Shown here in pieces: positions 7,532-16,285 of a DNA stretch of 64,000 nt. The stretch is from Sphaerisporangium rufum (GTDB lineage: Bacteria > Actinomycetota > Actinomycetes > Streptosporangiales > Streptosporangiaceae), in assembly GCF_016863395.1 (NCBI RefSeq), contig NZ_BOOU01000032.1:93767-157766 (forward strand), given 5' to 3'. The notes under the pieces were generated by a model. The model did no database searches. It was given only the letters and a program-made list of their open reading frames with translations, and was not told where the DNA came from. Numbering within the stretch: the first letter of the stretch is position 1; every line of letters begins with the position of its first letter. The translations under genes were made by a program, and so were the position numbers.

Positions 7532-8242
7532 TCAGGCTCGCGGGCGGGGGGCGTCGAAGGGGGTGACCGGCCCGCCGCCGCCGATCATCTCCTCGAACAT
7601 CCGCCCCATCGTCTCGGTGTCGTTGAGGTGCGGGAACGGCTCGCCGGCGGGCACCTCGACGCCCAGGAACCGGCACAGCGGGTCCCAGCCCTCGGCGACG
7701 TCGAACGTCAGCAGCCGGTCCGCCGGAACCGCCGCCTGCACGGCGGCGTTGTGCCGGCGGAACACCTCGACCGCCTGTTCCTCCTCCGGCACCGTCGCGC
7801 CGAACTCCCAGGAATCCCCGCCGAAGGTGACCTGGCCCATCCGCTGCAGCACCGGCCGCATGCGCGCCATCGCCGCCAGCGCGGGGTGCACCTCGGCGCC
7901 CTCCTCGATCGGCGGCCTGGGCCGGGTGATCAGCGTGCGGAAGCTGCGGTACCAGCGGTGCGGGTCGCGCGTGGACAGGATGATCTTCGCGTCGGGGTAG
8001 GCCGCGGCCAGGTCGCTCCAGAAGAACGAGGCCGGCCAGTCGACCGCCGACCGGTAGCCCGCGAGCACCTGGTCCCAGCCGGGCGGGTCGTCGGACAGCA
8101 CCGCCAGCCAGCGGTCCACGTGCCCGGGATTCCGCATGACCTCGAACATGTGATAGCAGGGCCCGAAGCCCAGCCGCTCCAGCGCCGCCTTGAGCGAGGT
8201 GGTGCCCGTCCGCGGGAACCCCGCACCGATCACCGTCAACAT
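7532..8242 (-). CDS. Sulfotransferase family protein (P-loop)
   Basis: A 236-residue protein beginning MLTVIGAGFPRTGTTSLKAA. This is the 5'-phosphosulfate-binding loop of PAPS-dependent sulfotransferases. Further on, a Ser/Arg segment KIILSTRDPHRWYRSFRTLI corresponds to the 3'-phosphate-binding motif. Acceptor substrate unknown. The ATG at 8242 follows a strong GGAGGAAGCGGA. Actinobacterial relatives of this length are annotated as sulfotransferase family proteins, often without a known substrate. It has no operon partner: the next gene is divergent. Confidence 0.85.
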   Translation of the reverse strand: MLTVIGAGFPRTGTTSLKAALERLGFGPCYHMFEVMRNPGHVDRWLAVLSDDPPGWDQVLAGYRSAVDWPASFFWSDLAAAYPDAKIILSTRDPHRWYRSFRTLITRPRPPIEEGAEVHPALAAMARMRPVLQRMGQVTFGGDSWEFGATVPEEEQAVEVFRRHNAAVQAAVPADRLLTFDVAEGWDPLCRFLGVEVPAGEPFPHLNDTETMGRMFEEMIGGGGPVTPFDAPRPRA

Positions 8243-8514
8243 TCCGCTTCCTCCCACCAGCCGCGTTCCACCAGGAATCACCGAAGAACAGGGACGTACC
8301 GGAGTGCACCGGGCGCGCGCGACCGGCACCTCATGGTGTCACACGGCCACCGCGGTCCCCACCGGCACCCGCGCCCCGCCGGCCGTCCGGATCATGCCAT
8401 ACCGATCGTGCCCGACCGACCGGGTCTCACCAGGGGAATTGTGGCCGCGACCCCCTGCCGCCGCACCCTGCGGACCGGTATGAATGGGTACGAACTCGCA
8501 CGACGGAGGTTGCC

Positions 8515-8973
8515 ATGCCCCTGCACCCGCTCGAATGGAAGGTCGTCGTCGACTGCGCCGACCCGCACCGGCAGGCCGGCTTCTGGGCCGCCGCGCTGTG
8601 CTACGTCGTCGAGGACAACAGTGCCTTCATCGAGCGGCTGCTGGCCCGCCGGGCGGTGAGCGAGGGGCGGCTGGTGGTGGTACGCGGCCGGCACGCCTGG
8701 CGGGAGCTGGCCGCCATCCGCCACCCCGCCGACCCGGTGGACGCCGACACCGGCACCGGCCTGGGCCGGCGGCTGCTGTTCCAGGCGGTGCCCGAGCCCA
8801 AGACCGCGAAGAACCGGCTGCACCTGGACCTGCACGTCGGCCGGCACCGGCTGGCCGAGGAGGTCGACCGGCTGACGCACATCGGCGCGACCGTACTGCG
8901 CACCGTGGACGACCGCGGATCCCACCACGTCACCATGGCCGATCCGGAGGGCAACGAGTTCGACGTGCAGTGA
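8515..8973 (+). CDS. VOC-family (glyoxalase-like) protein
   Basis: A 152-residue protein with the two beta-alpha-beta-beta-beta halves of the glyoxalase/bleomycin-resistance fold: KVVVDCADPHRQAGFWAAAL at the N-terminus and HLDLHVGRHRLAEEVDRL... VTMADPEGNEFDVQ at the C-terminus, the latter ending in the typical DPEGNEF metal-ligand Glu strand. This Glyoxalase_6 subgroup is of unknown activity. The ATG at 8515 follows GGAGGTTGCC. Confidence 0.87.
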   Translation: MPLHPLEWKVVVDCADPHRQAGFWAAALCYVVEDNSAFIERLLARRAVSEGRLVVVRGRHAWRELAAIRHPADPVDADTGTGLGRRLLFQAVPEPKTAKNRLHLDLHVGRHRLAEEVDRLTHIGATVLRTVDDRGSHHVTMADPEGNEFDVQ

Positions 8974-9033
8974 CCGGCGGACGTGCACGGGCCCGACGGA
9001 CGGTCAGGGGCCGCCGGCGGCCCGGCGGCCGGT

Positions 9034-9588
9034 TCAGCCCGCGGCGGACCGCCGCGCCGGTGGAGTGGCGGCGGCGCGGCGCCGGATGGCGCGCAGCCAG
9101 ACATGCCGGATCAGCCCGCTGCCGGCCCGGATGGCCAGCCAGTAGACCGCGAACATCCGCCGGGCCGGCGCGCTGGTCGCCTGGACCCGGGTCTCGGTGC
9201 TCAGCTCGCCGTCCACGCACCGGAAGTTCATCCCGATCTTGATGTGGCCGGGCCGGTCGAAGGCCCGGAACTCCTCGACGGTCCGTCCCGCGGCCGTGAC
9301 CATGGGGCGGCGGGCGGACAGGCCCTCGATCGCGCCCACCAGGATCTCTCCCCGGTCGCGGTGCAGGATGGCGAAGCCGGCGTCGGTGAAGGTGTCCAGC
9401 ACCCGCCCGCCGGGCGCGAGCGACCGCCTGCCGAGGGCCGGCATCGCCGTCATGATGGCCCGGAACAGCGGGACCTCGTGCCAGGTGAGCCGCTCGGCGG
9501 CGTCAATCACGACCTCGGGGGCGGCGCTCACCCGCACCCGGTGGCGTTCCCGTCGGTCCCAGCGCGGCAGCGCGGCGTCCAGCGTCAC
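9034..9588 (-). CDS. SRPBCC-like protein of unknown function
   Basis: A 184-residue protein starting at GTG 9588 behind AGGAGA. The segment RVRVSAAPEVVIDAAERLTW resembles the first strand and helix of START/SRPBCC proteins, and STETRVQATSAPARRMFAVYWLAIRAGSGLIRHVW at the end resembles the last strand and helix of polyketide-cyclase-like SRPBCC proteins common in actinomycetes (quoted in two parts: STETRVQATSAP, then RRMFAVYWLAIRAGSGLIR). A small hydrophobic ligand is likely, but no catalytic residues can be assigned. A short inverted repeat TACCG-N7-CGGTA stands about 80 bp upstream. Confidence 0.7.
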   Translation of the reverse strand: MTLDAALPRWDRRERHRVRVSAAPEVVIDAAERLTWHEVPLFRAIMTAMPALGRRSLAPGGRVLDTFTDAGFAILHRDRGEILVGAIEGLSARRPMVTAAGRTVEEFRAFDRPGHIKIGMNFRCVDGELSTETRVQATSAPARRMFAVYWLAIRAGSGLIRHVWLRAIRRRAAATPPARRSAAG

Positions 9589-9779
9589 GGCATTCTCCTC
9601 GCACGCGTCGGCGACCTCGGCGCGGGCGGGCGCTCGCGGCGTCGTTAAGAGGTCTCCGGGACATACCGTACTCGTCGGTAACCCCGGCCCCGGCGGCGGA
9701 TCGGGCCCGGCCACCGCGTGGCCGGACCGGCCCGGACCGGCCGGACCTCGACGGGCTGCCCGGCGTACCCGCGCACCGC

Positions 9780-11249
9780 TCAGGAGGTGGCGTGGTGTTC
9801 GAGGAAGGTGTAGACGTCGGCCTCGTCGACGCCGGGGAAGGACCCGGGCGGCAGCGCGGCGAGCACGTGCGAGTTGGCGCGGGCCGACGGCCAGGCGTAC
9901 CCCTCCCAGCGCCGGGTCAGCTCGGCCGGCGGCCGGCGACAGCAGTCGCCGGACGGGCAGTCCGACCTGGTGCGAACGGTGGTCTCCCGGCCGCGGAACC
10001 AGCGCGACTCGCGGTAGGGCACGCCGAGCGTGATCGCGAAGTCGCGCTCGCGGGACGGGTCCACGTGCGCGACGCAGAAGTAGGTGCCGGTGGGCGAATC
10101 GGAGTACTGGTGGAGCACCGAGAAGCGGTCCGGGGTGCGGAACACCTGGCGTCCCGACCACTGCAGGCACATGCGCTGGCCCTCGATCGCCCCCTGCTCG
10201 TCCGCCGGGAAGACGATCCCGTCGTTCTCGTAGGCCTTGTAGATGATGCCGCCGGCGTCGTTGCGCACGAAGTGGCAGACGAGCCCCAGGTGGTGGGTGG
10301 CCAGGTTGGTGAAGCGGTGCGCGGCCATCTCGTAGGAGACGGCGAATACGTCGCGTAGATCCTCCACCGACAGCGCGCGGTCCTGCTTGGCCTCGCGCAG
10401 GTAGGGCACGGCGGCCGTCTCGGGCACCAGCACGGCGGCGGCGAAGTAGTTGGCCTCGGTGCGCTGCCGCAGGAAGTCGGCGAAGTCACGCGGCCGGTGG
10501 TGGCCCAGGGCGAGGTGGCCGAGCGTCTGCAGCAGGATGGTGCGCGGGGAGTGCATGCCGAGCTGCTCGTGCTTGACGTAGATGCGGCGGTTGCGCAGGT
10601 CGGTGATCGAGCGCACCGATCGGGGCAGGTCCTGCGCGGTGCGCACCGTGTAGCCGAAGTGGGTGACCAGCGCCTGCACGGTGCCCTGCGACAGCGCGCC
10701 GGTCCGGTAGCCGACGGCGGTCAGCGCCTCGGCGGCGGCGCCCTCGATCTCGGCGAAGTAGTTGCCCTGCTCGCGCTGCTTGCGGCGCAGTTCGGCGTTG
10801 GCCGCCCGCGCCTCCTCCGGCGTCGCCGTCCCCTTCGCCTCGCGCGAGCGCAGCTCCCCGTACAGCGCCAGGATGTGCTCCAGCACGTCGCTCGGCACCC
10901 GGGCGGAGACCTTCAGCCGGGGCAGGCCGAGCGAGGCGTACAGCGGGTCGCGCTGGGCCTCCTCCAGGGCGATCTCCAGCTGGGCGCGCCGGGTCGGCGC
11001 CTGGCGGCGCAGCAGTTCCTCGACCGGGACGCCGAGGGCGGCGGCCAGCGACTTTAGCAGTGACAGCTTCGGCTCGCGCCGGCCGTTCTCCAGCAGCGAC
11101 AGCTGGCTGGGCGCCCGGCCGACCTGCTCCCCCAGTTCGGCCAGGGTGAGCTTGCGCTGCTTGCGCAGGTGCCGCAGCCGCTGACCGAAGGCCAGCAGGT
11201 CCAGCTCCTGCGGCAAAGTCGATGATTCTTCGCTCAGTGGAGATGCCAC
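9780..11249 (-). CDS. ramB: RamB-type regulator of acetate metabolism
   Basis: A 489-residue regulator. Residues ~20-75 are an XRE helix-turn-helix (FGQRLRHLRKQRKLTLAELG, then SQLSLLENGRREP). A middle M78-like domain (IYVKHEQLGM, LGHLALGHHRP) and a C-terminal ScfRs/DUF2083 domain with Cys-rich end (SDCPSGDCCRRPP) complete the RamB/short-chain fatty acyl regulator architecture. RamB represses aceA in Corynebacterium and is adjacent to icl1 in M. tuberculosis; here it is divergent from aceA. The GTG at 11249 lies 6 nt after TACGAT (11261-11256), pointing to a leaderless mRNA. A palindrome CGAAATTTCG just upstream (11264-11273) could mediate autoregulation. Confidence 0.9.
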   Translation of the reverse strand: MASPLSEESSTLPQELDLLAFGQRLRHLRKQRKLTLAELGEQVGRAPSQLSLLENGRREPKLSLLKSLAAALGVPVEELLRRQAPTRRAQLEIALEEAQRDPLYASLGLPRLKVSARVPSDVLEHILALYGELRSREAKGTATPEEARAANAELRRKQREQGNYFAEIEGAAAEALTAVGYRTGALSQGTVQALVTHFGYTVRTAQDLPRSVRSITDLRNRRIYVKHEQLGMHSPRTILLQTLGHLALGHHRPRDFADFLRQRTEANYFAAAVLVPETAAVPYLREAKQDRALSVEDLRDVFAVSYEMAAHRFTNLATHHLGLVCHFVRNDAGGIIYKAYENDGIVFPADEQGAIEGQRMCLQWSGRQVFRTPDRFSVLHQYSDSPTGTYFCVAHVDPSRERDFAITLGVPYRESRWFRGRETTVRTRSDCPSGDCCRRPPAELTRRWEGYAWPSARANSHVLAALPPGSFPGVDEADVYTFLEHHATS

Positions 11250-11580
11250 CCCAGCATCGTAGGCGAAATTTCGGCACATCTTCCAGCATCCCGGCTGGCG
11301 GCTCCCCCAGGCCCAGGCTGCTCTCCGCGACCCTGCGAACCGGCACGGTGGATGCACGGTGGAGTCACGCCGGCCCTCGGTTCGCCCCATCATCCGCCGC
11401 CCAGGGTCGCCGGATTGGTCTAGGCCATAGCGAAAATTTTACATTTCTTGCCACGGAAATACTGGCCAGTATTCACCTAAAACGCAAGAAGGGCGATTTT
11501 TTCGCCGAACATCGTTGCCGCTACTCCGACTTTCCCCGCAGACTCGAAGCAAGCGCCCAGAGGACGTCAAAGGAGTCAAA
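11250..11580. promoter_or_regulatory. ramB-aceA divergent control region
   Basis: This 331-bp gap holds the ramB promoter (TACGAT at 11256-11261 on the minus strand), the palindrome CGAAATTTCG (11264-11273), and near aceA a perfect 16-bp palindrome AATACTGGCCAGTATT (11458-11473). Possible aceA promoters are TTGGTC (11415-11420) with TTTACA (11438-11443), 17 bp apart, or TTGCCA (11448-11453) with ATTCAC (11471-11476). In the second case the palindrome fills the spacer, ideal for repression. The aceA ribosome site AAAGGAG ends the region. Confidence 0.7.
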
Positions 11581-12873
11581 ATGGAAGATCGCCTCAAGGG
11601 AGCTGCAGAGGAACTGCGGCGGGAGTGGGAGAGCGACCCGCGCTGGAAGAACGTCGATCGGACCTACTCGGCCGAGGACGTCGTTCGCCTGCGGGGCTCG
11701 GTCCAGGAGGAGCACACTCTCGCGCGGCTCGGCGCCGAACGGCTGTGGAGCCTGCTGCAGAGCGAGGAGTACGTGCACGCCCTCGGCGCGCTGACCGGCA
11801 ACCAGGCCGTGCAGCAGGTCAAGGCGGGCCTGAAGGCCATCTACCTGTCCGGCTGGCAGGTCGCCGCCGACGCCAACCTCGGCGGCCAGACCTACCCCGA
11901 CCAGAGCCTGTATCCCGCGAACTCGGTGCCCGCCGTGGTCCGCCGGATCAACAACGCGCTGCTGCGCGCCGACCAGATCACCTGGTCGGAGGGCGACACC
12001 AGGGCCCCGCACTGGCTCGCCCCGATCGTGGCCGACGCCGAGGCCGGGTTCGGCGGCGTGCTCAACGCCTACGAGCTCATGAAGGGCATGATCGCCGCCG
12101 GTGCCGCCGGGGTGCACTGGGAGGACCAGCTCGCCTCGGAGAAGAAGTGCGGCCACCTCGGCGGCAAGGTGCTGATCCCGACCGGGCAGCACATCAAGAC
12201 GCTGAACGCCGCCCGGCTGGCCGCCGACGTGTGCGACGTGCCGTCTCTGATCATCGCGCGGACCGACGCCCAGGCCGCGACCCTGCTGACCACCGACGTC
12301 GACCCGCGCGACCAGGCCTTCACCACCGGTGACCGTACCGCCGAGGGCTTCTACCGGGTCCGCAACGGCGTGGACGCCTGCATCGCCCGCGGGCTGGCCT
12401 ACGCACCGTACGCCGACCTGCTGTGGATGGAGACCTCCACCCCCGACCTGGACGTGGCCCGGCGGTTCGCCGAGGCGATCAAGGCCGAGTACCCCGACCA
12501 GATGCTCGCCTACAACTGCTCGCCGTCGTTCAACTGGAAGCAGCACCTCGACGACTCCACCATCGCCAAGTTCCAGCGCGAGCTCGGCCACATGGGGTAC
12601 CGCTTCCAGTTCATCACGCTGGCGGGCTTCCACTCGCTGAACCACTCGATGTTCGACCTGGCCCGCGGCTACGCCGACGAGGGCATGACCGCCTACGTCG
12701 AGCTGCAGGAGGCCGAGTTCGCCGCCGAGTCGCGCGGCTACACCGCCACCCGCCACCAGCGGGAGGTCGGCACCGGCTACTTCGACCTGATCAGCACGGC
12801 GGTCTCGCCGGACTCCTCCACGGTGGCGCTCAAGGGCTCCACCGAGGCCGAGCAGTTCACCCGCTCGCACTGA
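11581..12873 (+). CDS. aceA: Isocitrate lyase
   Basis: A 430-residue isocitrate lyase, which splits isocitrate into succinate and glyoxylate, the first step of the glyoxylate shunt used on acetate and fatty acids. The active-site loop [20 protein letters not shown] has Cys190 as the catalytic base; other family blocks are [20 protein letters not shown] and [10 protein letters not shown]. Length and sequence match the short ICL1 class (about 428 residues) rather than AceA2. The ATG at 11581 follows AAAGGAG. Divergent from ramB, so probably repressed by RamB. Confidence 0.96.
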   Translation: MEDRLKGAAEELRREWESDPRWKNVDRTYSAEDVVRLRGSVQEEHTLARLGAERLWSLLQSEEYVHALGALTGNQAVQQVKAGLKAIYLSGWQVAADANLGGQTYPDQSLYPANSVPAVVRRINNALLRADQITWSEGDTRAPHWLAPIVADAEAGFGGVLNAYELMKGMIAAGAAGVHWEDQLASEKKCGHLGGKVLIPTGQHIKTLNAARLAADVCDVPSLIIARTDAQAATLLTTDVDPRDQAFTTGDRTAEGFYRVRNGVDACIARGLAYAPYADLLWMETSTPDLDVARRFAEAIKAEYPDQMLAYNCSPSFNWKQHLDDSTIAKFQRELGHMGYRFQFITLAGFHSLNHSMFDLARGYADEGMTAYVELQEAEFAAESRGYTATRHQREVGTGYFDLISTAVSPDSSTVALKGSTEAEQFTRSH

Positions 12874-12885
12874 TCACGGCACCGT

Positions 12886-12919
12886 CCGCCGCGGGCGCAC
12901 CCGAGAGCACTCGCGGCGG
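12886..12919. terminator. Hairpin after aceA
   Basis: CCGCCGCG (12886-12893) pairs exactly with CGCGGCGG (12912-12919) across an 18-nt loop, 13 bp after the aceA stop and 30 bp before the end of the convergent ParA-type gene. No T-run follows, as is common in high-GC actinomycetes, so its termination strength is uncertain. Confidence 0.5.
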
Positions 12920-12949
12920 GCGGCCCCCCAGATCCGCGGGTTCGTCCGG

Positions 12950-14068
12950 TCACAACCGCCTGGGCAGCGGCTCCCCTCCGGACGAACCCGCGCTCTCATC
13001 ACCGGGGTTCGGCTCTGAGCCCGGCGACTTCACCTCGTCAATTCGCCGGAGCACGTTCTCTGCCAGGACACGGAACTCAGCCCGGCACTTTTGAACGTAT
13101 GCCTGGGTACTGCCCAACGCGCCGTCAGCCGCCCTCAGATCGAACATCGGCTTGCGGGCGTCATGAGCAAGCGGCATCAGGCTCTGGTAGTTGCGCAAGG
13201 TGGCGATCTCATAGGAGCGTCCCGAATCGGCAGGCACGGGGTCACCAAGAACCGAACCGTTGAAGATTGTCGGAATGCGTTCCAGCCACCGCTGGTAGGC
13301 CTTGACCGGTCGATCGAGCCGCATGGTCGGCTGCATGATCACATATCCCAGCGGACGCATCGCTCCGGAAGGAGCCGAAATCGAGGGCGGCACCTTCGGA
13401 CGCAGGTCCCGCTGCCACATGGCCCGCCATGAACGCAGCGTCGGACCAAGGTTGCGCAGGCCGCGCAGCGAGAACAGGTCCGCCGCAAGCGGCATGAGAA
13501 CCGTGTCCGCGGTCAAGAGTGCAGCACGGTTGATGGCACCAAGATTCGGGCCGACATCGATGAGGACCAGGTCGGCACGGACGCGACGCGCGGCGTCATC
13601 GATGATACGGAAGAACGCGGTGGTCGTCCGGATGGCTGCGGGATCACCCATGACGCAGTTCGGCCAGGCAGCCGAGAGCCTGTCCTCGAAGGCGCTGAGC
13701 TCAAGGTCACCAGGTGTGAGCCAAAGACCGTCCATGATCTGGATCGGCGCGTAGAACGCGACATCGCCCAACCCTTCCATGATCGGCCTTACCGAGGCCG
13801 CGACGGTGCCCGACCTCCCCGTGACACGCCGGATGGGCGACTCCGAAAGCGCAGATGAGGCACCGCCCCACGCCGGGCTTTCCGGCTCCGCCCAGAGAAC
13901 CGCCAGTTCCTCCTCATCGAGGAAGGCCGCAGTCAGATTGGACTGAGGATCGAGGTCGACCGCCAGTACCCGATGGCCGAGTCGCTGGAACATATGGGCC
14001 AGGTGATAGGTGAGCGTCGTCTTGCCGACCCCGCCCTTGTTGTTGAAGAGAGCCACCGAGACCGTCAT
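12950..14068 (-). CDS. ParA/MinD-type ATPase
   Basis: A 372-residue P-loop ATPase. The deviant Walker A motif NNKGGVGKTTLTYHLA (Lys11 and Lys16) and the switch VLAVDLDPQSNLTAAF are hallmarks of ParA; a further block is ADLVLIDVGPNLGAINRAALL. After residue ~330 a hydrophilic Pro/Gly/Ser tail ends the protein. The start ATG 14068 overlaps the stop of the upstream AlbA_2 gene (ATGA) and has GAGGAGG ahead, so the two are translationally coupled. No parB-like gene or parS-like repeat is visible. Codon use seems less extreme in GC than the neighbours. It could serve DNA partition, or an ATP-dependent effector role in a mobile or defence module. Confidence 0.85.
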   Translation of the reverse strand: MTVSVALFNNKGGVGKTTLTYHLAHMFQRLGHRVLAVDLDPQSNLTAAFLDEEELAVLWAEPESPAWGGASSALSESPIRRVTGRSGTVAASVRPIMEGLGDVAFYAPIQIMDGLWLTPGDLELSAFEDRLSAAWPNCVMGDPAAIRTTTAFFRIIDDAARRVRADLVLIDVGPNLGAINRAALLTADTVLMPLAADLFSLRGLRNLGPTLRSWRAMWQRDLRPKVPPSISAPSGAMRPLGYVIMQPTMRLDRPVKAYQRWLERIPTIFNGSVLGDPVPADSGRSYEIATLRNYQSLMPLAHDARKPMFDLRAADGALGSTQAYVQKCRAEFRVLAENVLRRIDEVKSPGSEPNPGDESAGSSGGEPLPRRL

Positions 14069-15252
14069 CCCGACCTCCTCAATGTCACCGACCATGAGGT
14101 GTCGTCCACCAGGAACTCCGCTGGAGGATTACCGTTCTCCGCCAGCGATGCCTGGATCCGGCCGATGCCCCGACCGAACCTGTTCACGTAACCGAGTGAC
14201 TTCATGGCGGCAGCGAGCGACGGATTCCGGAAATCGCTCACCCGGTCGAAATTATCTGGTCGAACTTGCCCGAAGGGCCCCCCCGGGTTGGTGACCTCGA
14301 TCCGGTCGGCGAACCACAGGATGCGGACCGGAGCGTAGGAGGTCTCATAATTGCGGTGCATGACCGCGTTCATGCACACCTCCCGTAGCGCGGCGAACGG
14401 GTAATCCGGCTTCTGCCTTTCCCGCAGCCCGTCCGCCTCCACTACGCGGGTATGGAGATGGCCGCGGAGCACCGCCTCAAGGCGTCCGGCGAGATCGATC
14501 ACGTTGTAACGCAGTTCCTGATCATCGGCGATCGCCGCATCCCACCCGATACCGTCGTACCTTACGAACTGCAGGTAGGCGCCCGGGATGAATCCGCTCG
14601 GGTTGAACCCGAGGACCAGCAGACCAAGAATCGTTGGAGTGCCTGCCAGATCGGCCATGCCCAGGCTGGCGAGCTGCAGCCCTTCGGGCCGGCCGTTCTC
14701 CTCAATGACGTCCGGCGCGACGACCGACGGCAGATAGGTGGACCGGAACGCCACCAGATCAAGATCGCCTAGCGTGCCGCCAGGAACGCTTCGACCATCG
14801 AAGGGACCGTCCTTGGCGCGGCGTCGCTCAGCCAGTACCCGTTCGTCGTCCCGGGTCGCCTTGCGAGTCGTCGGTCCCGGGCGCACCCAGACGACGCCGT
14901 CATACCGAACCGGTGGGCTCGCGGAGGCCTCGACCCGGATTCTGACCACCGGCTTTCCCTTGAACGTCCCCGCCTCCACCGTCATTGACGGCCGATCGAG
15001 AATCTGACCGCTGTCGCGGAACTCGGTGAGCTTACGCAGATCTTCGTCGCCGTCTTTGACATCGGCCACCGGCTCGCCCTTATCGTTCACACCGACCAGC
15101 AGGTCCCCGCCACCACGCCCGCACAGGTCATTGGCGAAGGCGCAGATCGCCTGCCCGATCTTGTCGCGGTTCACGGCCGACTGCTTGAACTCCAGAACGG
15201 TGCTCTCCCGGTCGCCGAGCAGGTCGGCCAGGTCCATGGTCATGTCGGCCAT
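14065..15252 (-). CDS. Schlafen/AlbA_2-domain ATP-binding protein
   Basis: A 395-residue protein. The N-terminal ~130 residues (STVLEFKQSAVNRDKIGQAI, then GGGDLLVGVNDKGEP) are an AlbA_2/Schlafen domain, a divergent nucleic-acid-associated fold. The C-terminal part has REVCMNAVMHRNYE, a HATPase_c_4-like helix, RIEVTNPGGPFG and YVNRFGRGIGRIQASL, as in RecG-related ATP-binding regulators. I chose ATG 15252; ATG 15243 is also possible, as neither has a strong ribosome site. The gene couples to the ParA-type gene by an ATGA overlap. Proteins of this type are found near mobile elements and defence islands, but no function is established for this pair. Confidence 0.82.
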   Translation of the reverse strand: MADMTMDLADLLGDRESTVLEFKQSAVNRDKIGQAICAFANDLCGRGGGDLLVGVNDKGEPVADVKDGDEDLRKLTEFRDSGQILDRPSMTVEAGTFKGKPVVRIRVEASASPPVRYDGVVWVRPGPTTRKATRDDERVLAERRRAKDGPFDGRSVPGGTLGDLDLVAFRSTYLPSVVAPDVIEENGRPEGLQLASLGMADLAGTPTILGLLVLGFNPSGFIPGAYLQFVRYDGIGWDAAIADDQELRYNVIDLAGRLEAVLRGHLHTRVVEADGLRERQKPDYPFAALREVCMNAVMHRNYETSYAPVRILWFADRIEVTNPGGPFGQVRPDNFDRVSDFRNPSLAAAMKSLGYVNRFGRGIGRIQASLAENGNPPAEFLVDDTSWSVTLRRSG

Positions 15253-15354
15253 TCTGCCGGGCGACGCACACCACCGTCCTGTGGACGGCATCCACCAGAG
15301 GTTCACAGATCCGCAACGAGAGCACTCCTGGATCGCAATCTCCACATTTCAGGC

Positions 15355-15996
15355 TCACTGGCGGTGGGCGAGGAGGTAGGCGCGGCAGGTCTCCACTTCG
15401 GCGGGGTGGTTCACCCGTTCCATCCACATCTGGACGGCGAACCCGGTGTCCGCCAGCAGCCCGATGATGTGATCCGGCTGGTAGAAGCGGAAGTCGACGT
15501 CGACCTTCTGGTCCAGCCACTCCGCCAGATGCCGCACCTCGGTGCCGATGTGGAAGGAGAGCAGGAACGGCGCCCCGGGCAGCAGCGTCCGGCGGACCTC
15601 GGCGAACGCGGCGGGCAGCTCGCCGGGGCCCAGGTGGATGATCGAGTAGAACGCGACGGCCGCGCCGAACTCGCCGTCGCCGGCGGGCAGCGCGACCAGG
15701 TCCCCCTCGCGGAACTCGACGTCCGGGTGCGCTCGCGCGGCGGCGGCCACCATCGCCGGGGACAGGTCGACGCCGACGGCGCGCATCCCGTGGGCGGCCA
15801 GCCAGGCCGCGACGTGCCCGGGACCGCAGCCCAAGTCGGCCACCGGCGCGTCGGGCACCGCCTGCTCGGCCAGCGCCGCCAGCAGCGCCCGGTCCAGCGG
15901 CTTGCCGGCCAGCTCGTCCCCGAACCGGGCCGCGTACGCCTCGGCGACCGCGTCATAGCTGCGCCGGACGCCGTCCCGCCGTCCATGATCAGACAT
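15355..15996 (-). CDS. Class I SAM-dependent methyltransferase
   Basis: A 213-residue methyltransferase of the Methyltransf_25 type. Motif I is VADLGCGPGHVAAWLAAHG, motif II AVGVDLSPAMVAAAARAHP, and the motif post-II block EFREGDLVALPAGDGEFGAA follows. It ends with a conserved block (VDFRFYQPDHIIGLLADTG) seen in small actinobacterial methyltransferases of unknown substrate. Start at ATG 15996; ATG 16008 in frame is an alternative. It sits on the same strand as the following AlbA_2 gene but 102 bp apart. Confidence 0.87.
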   Translation of the reverse strand: MSDHGRRDGVRRSYDAVAEAYAARFGDELAGKPLDRALLAALAEQAVPDAPVADLGCGPGHVAAWLAAHGMRAVGVDLSPAMVAAAARAHPDVEFREGDLVALPAGDGEFGAAVAFYSIIHLGPGELPAAFAEVRRTLLPGAPFLLSFHIGTEVRHLAEWLDQKVDVDFRFYQPDHIIGLLADTGFAVQMWMERVNHPAEVETCRAYLLAHRQ

Positions 15997-16048
15997 GCCG
16001 GACAGCATCCCACAACCCGCCCGGACCGCCCACCCGGCCCGGCTCGCC

Positions 16049-16270
16049 CTACTGGAAGTCGAACTCGTCGGCCCGCACCCCGGCGAGGAACGCCTCCCAC
16101 TCGCCACGGGTGTAGACGATCACCGGACCGTCCGGCTTCCGGCTGTGCCGCACCGCCACCCGGCCACTCCCATCCAGCACCGGCCCCGCCTCGACACAGT
16201 TGGGTCCACCGTCCGGACTGAAGCTACTGATGTGCCATGCGACAGGGGGTTCATGCTCAGATGTCGCCAT
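16049..16270 (-). CDS. DUF397-domain protein
   Basis: A 73-residue DUF397 protein. Typical blocks are WHISSFSPDGGPNCVEAG and the C-terminal GEWEAFLAGVRADEFDF. DUF397 genes lie directly after XRE/DUF5753 regulators in actinomycetes, as here with a 15-bp gap to 16286. In the whiJ- and abaA-type loci the small protein is thought to act with the regulator in developmental control. Together with the divergent HATPase gene it forms a complete trio. Confidence 0.92.
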   Translation of the reverse strand: MATSEHEPPVAWHISSFSPDGGPNCVEAGPVLDGSGRVAVRHSRKPDGPVIVYTRGEWEAFLAGVRADEFDFQ

Positions 16271-16285
16271 CGTTCTTCGCCTCTC

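Noticed and set aside
9034..10170. Single 378-codon gene covering the SRPBCC-like protein and a part antisense to ramB
   Set aside because: The portion above 9588 is antisense-like and without motif; the GTG at 9588 has a good ribosome site.
12950..15252. Plasmid partition locus with replication origin
   Set aside because: No ParB, no iteron-like or parS-like repeats and no replication initiator gene in the region.
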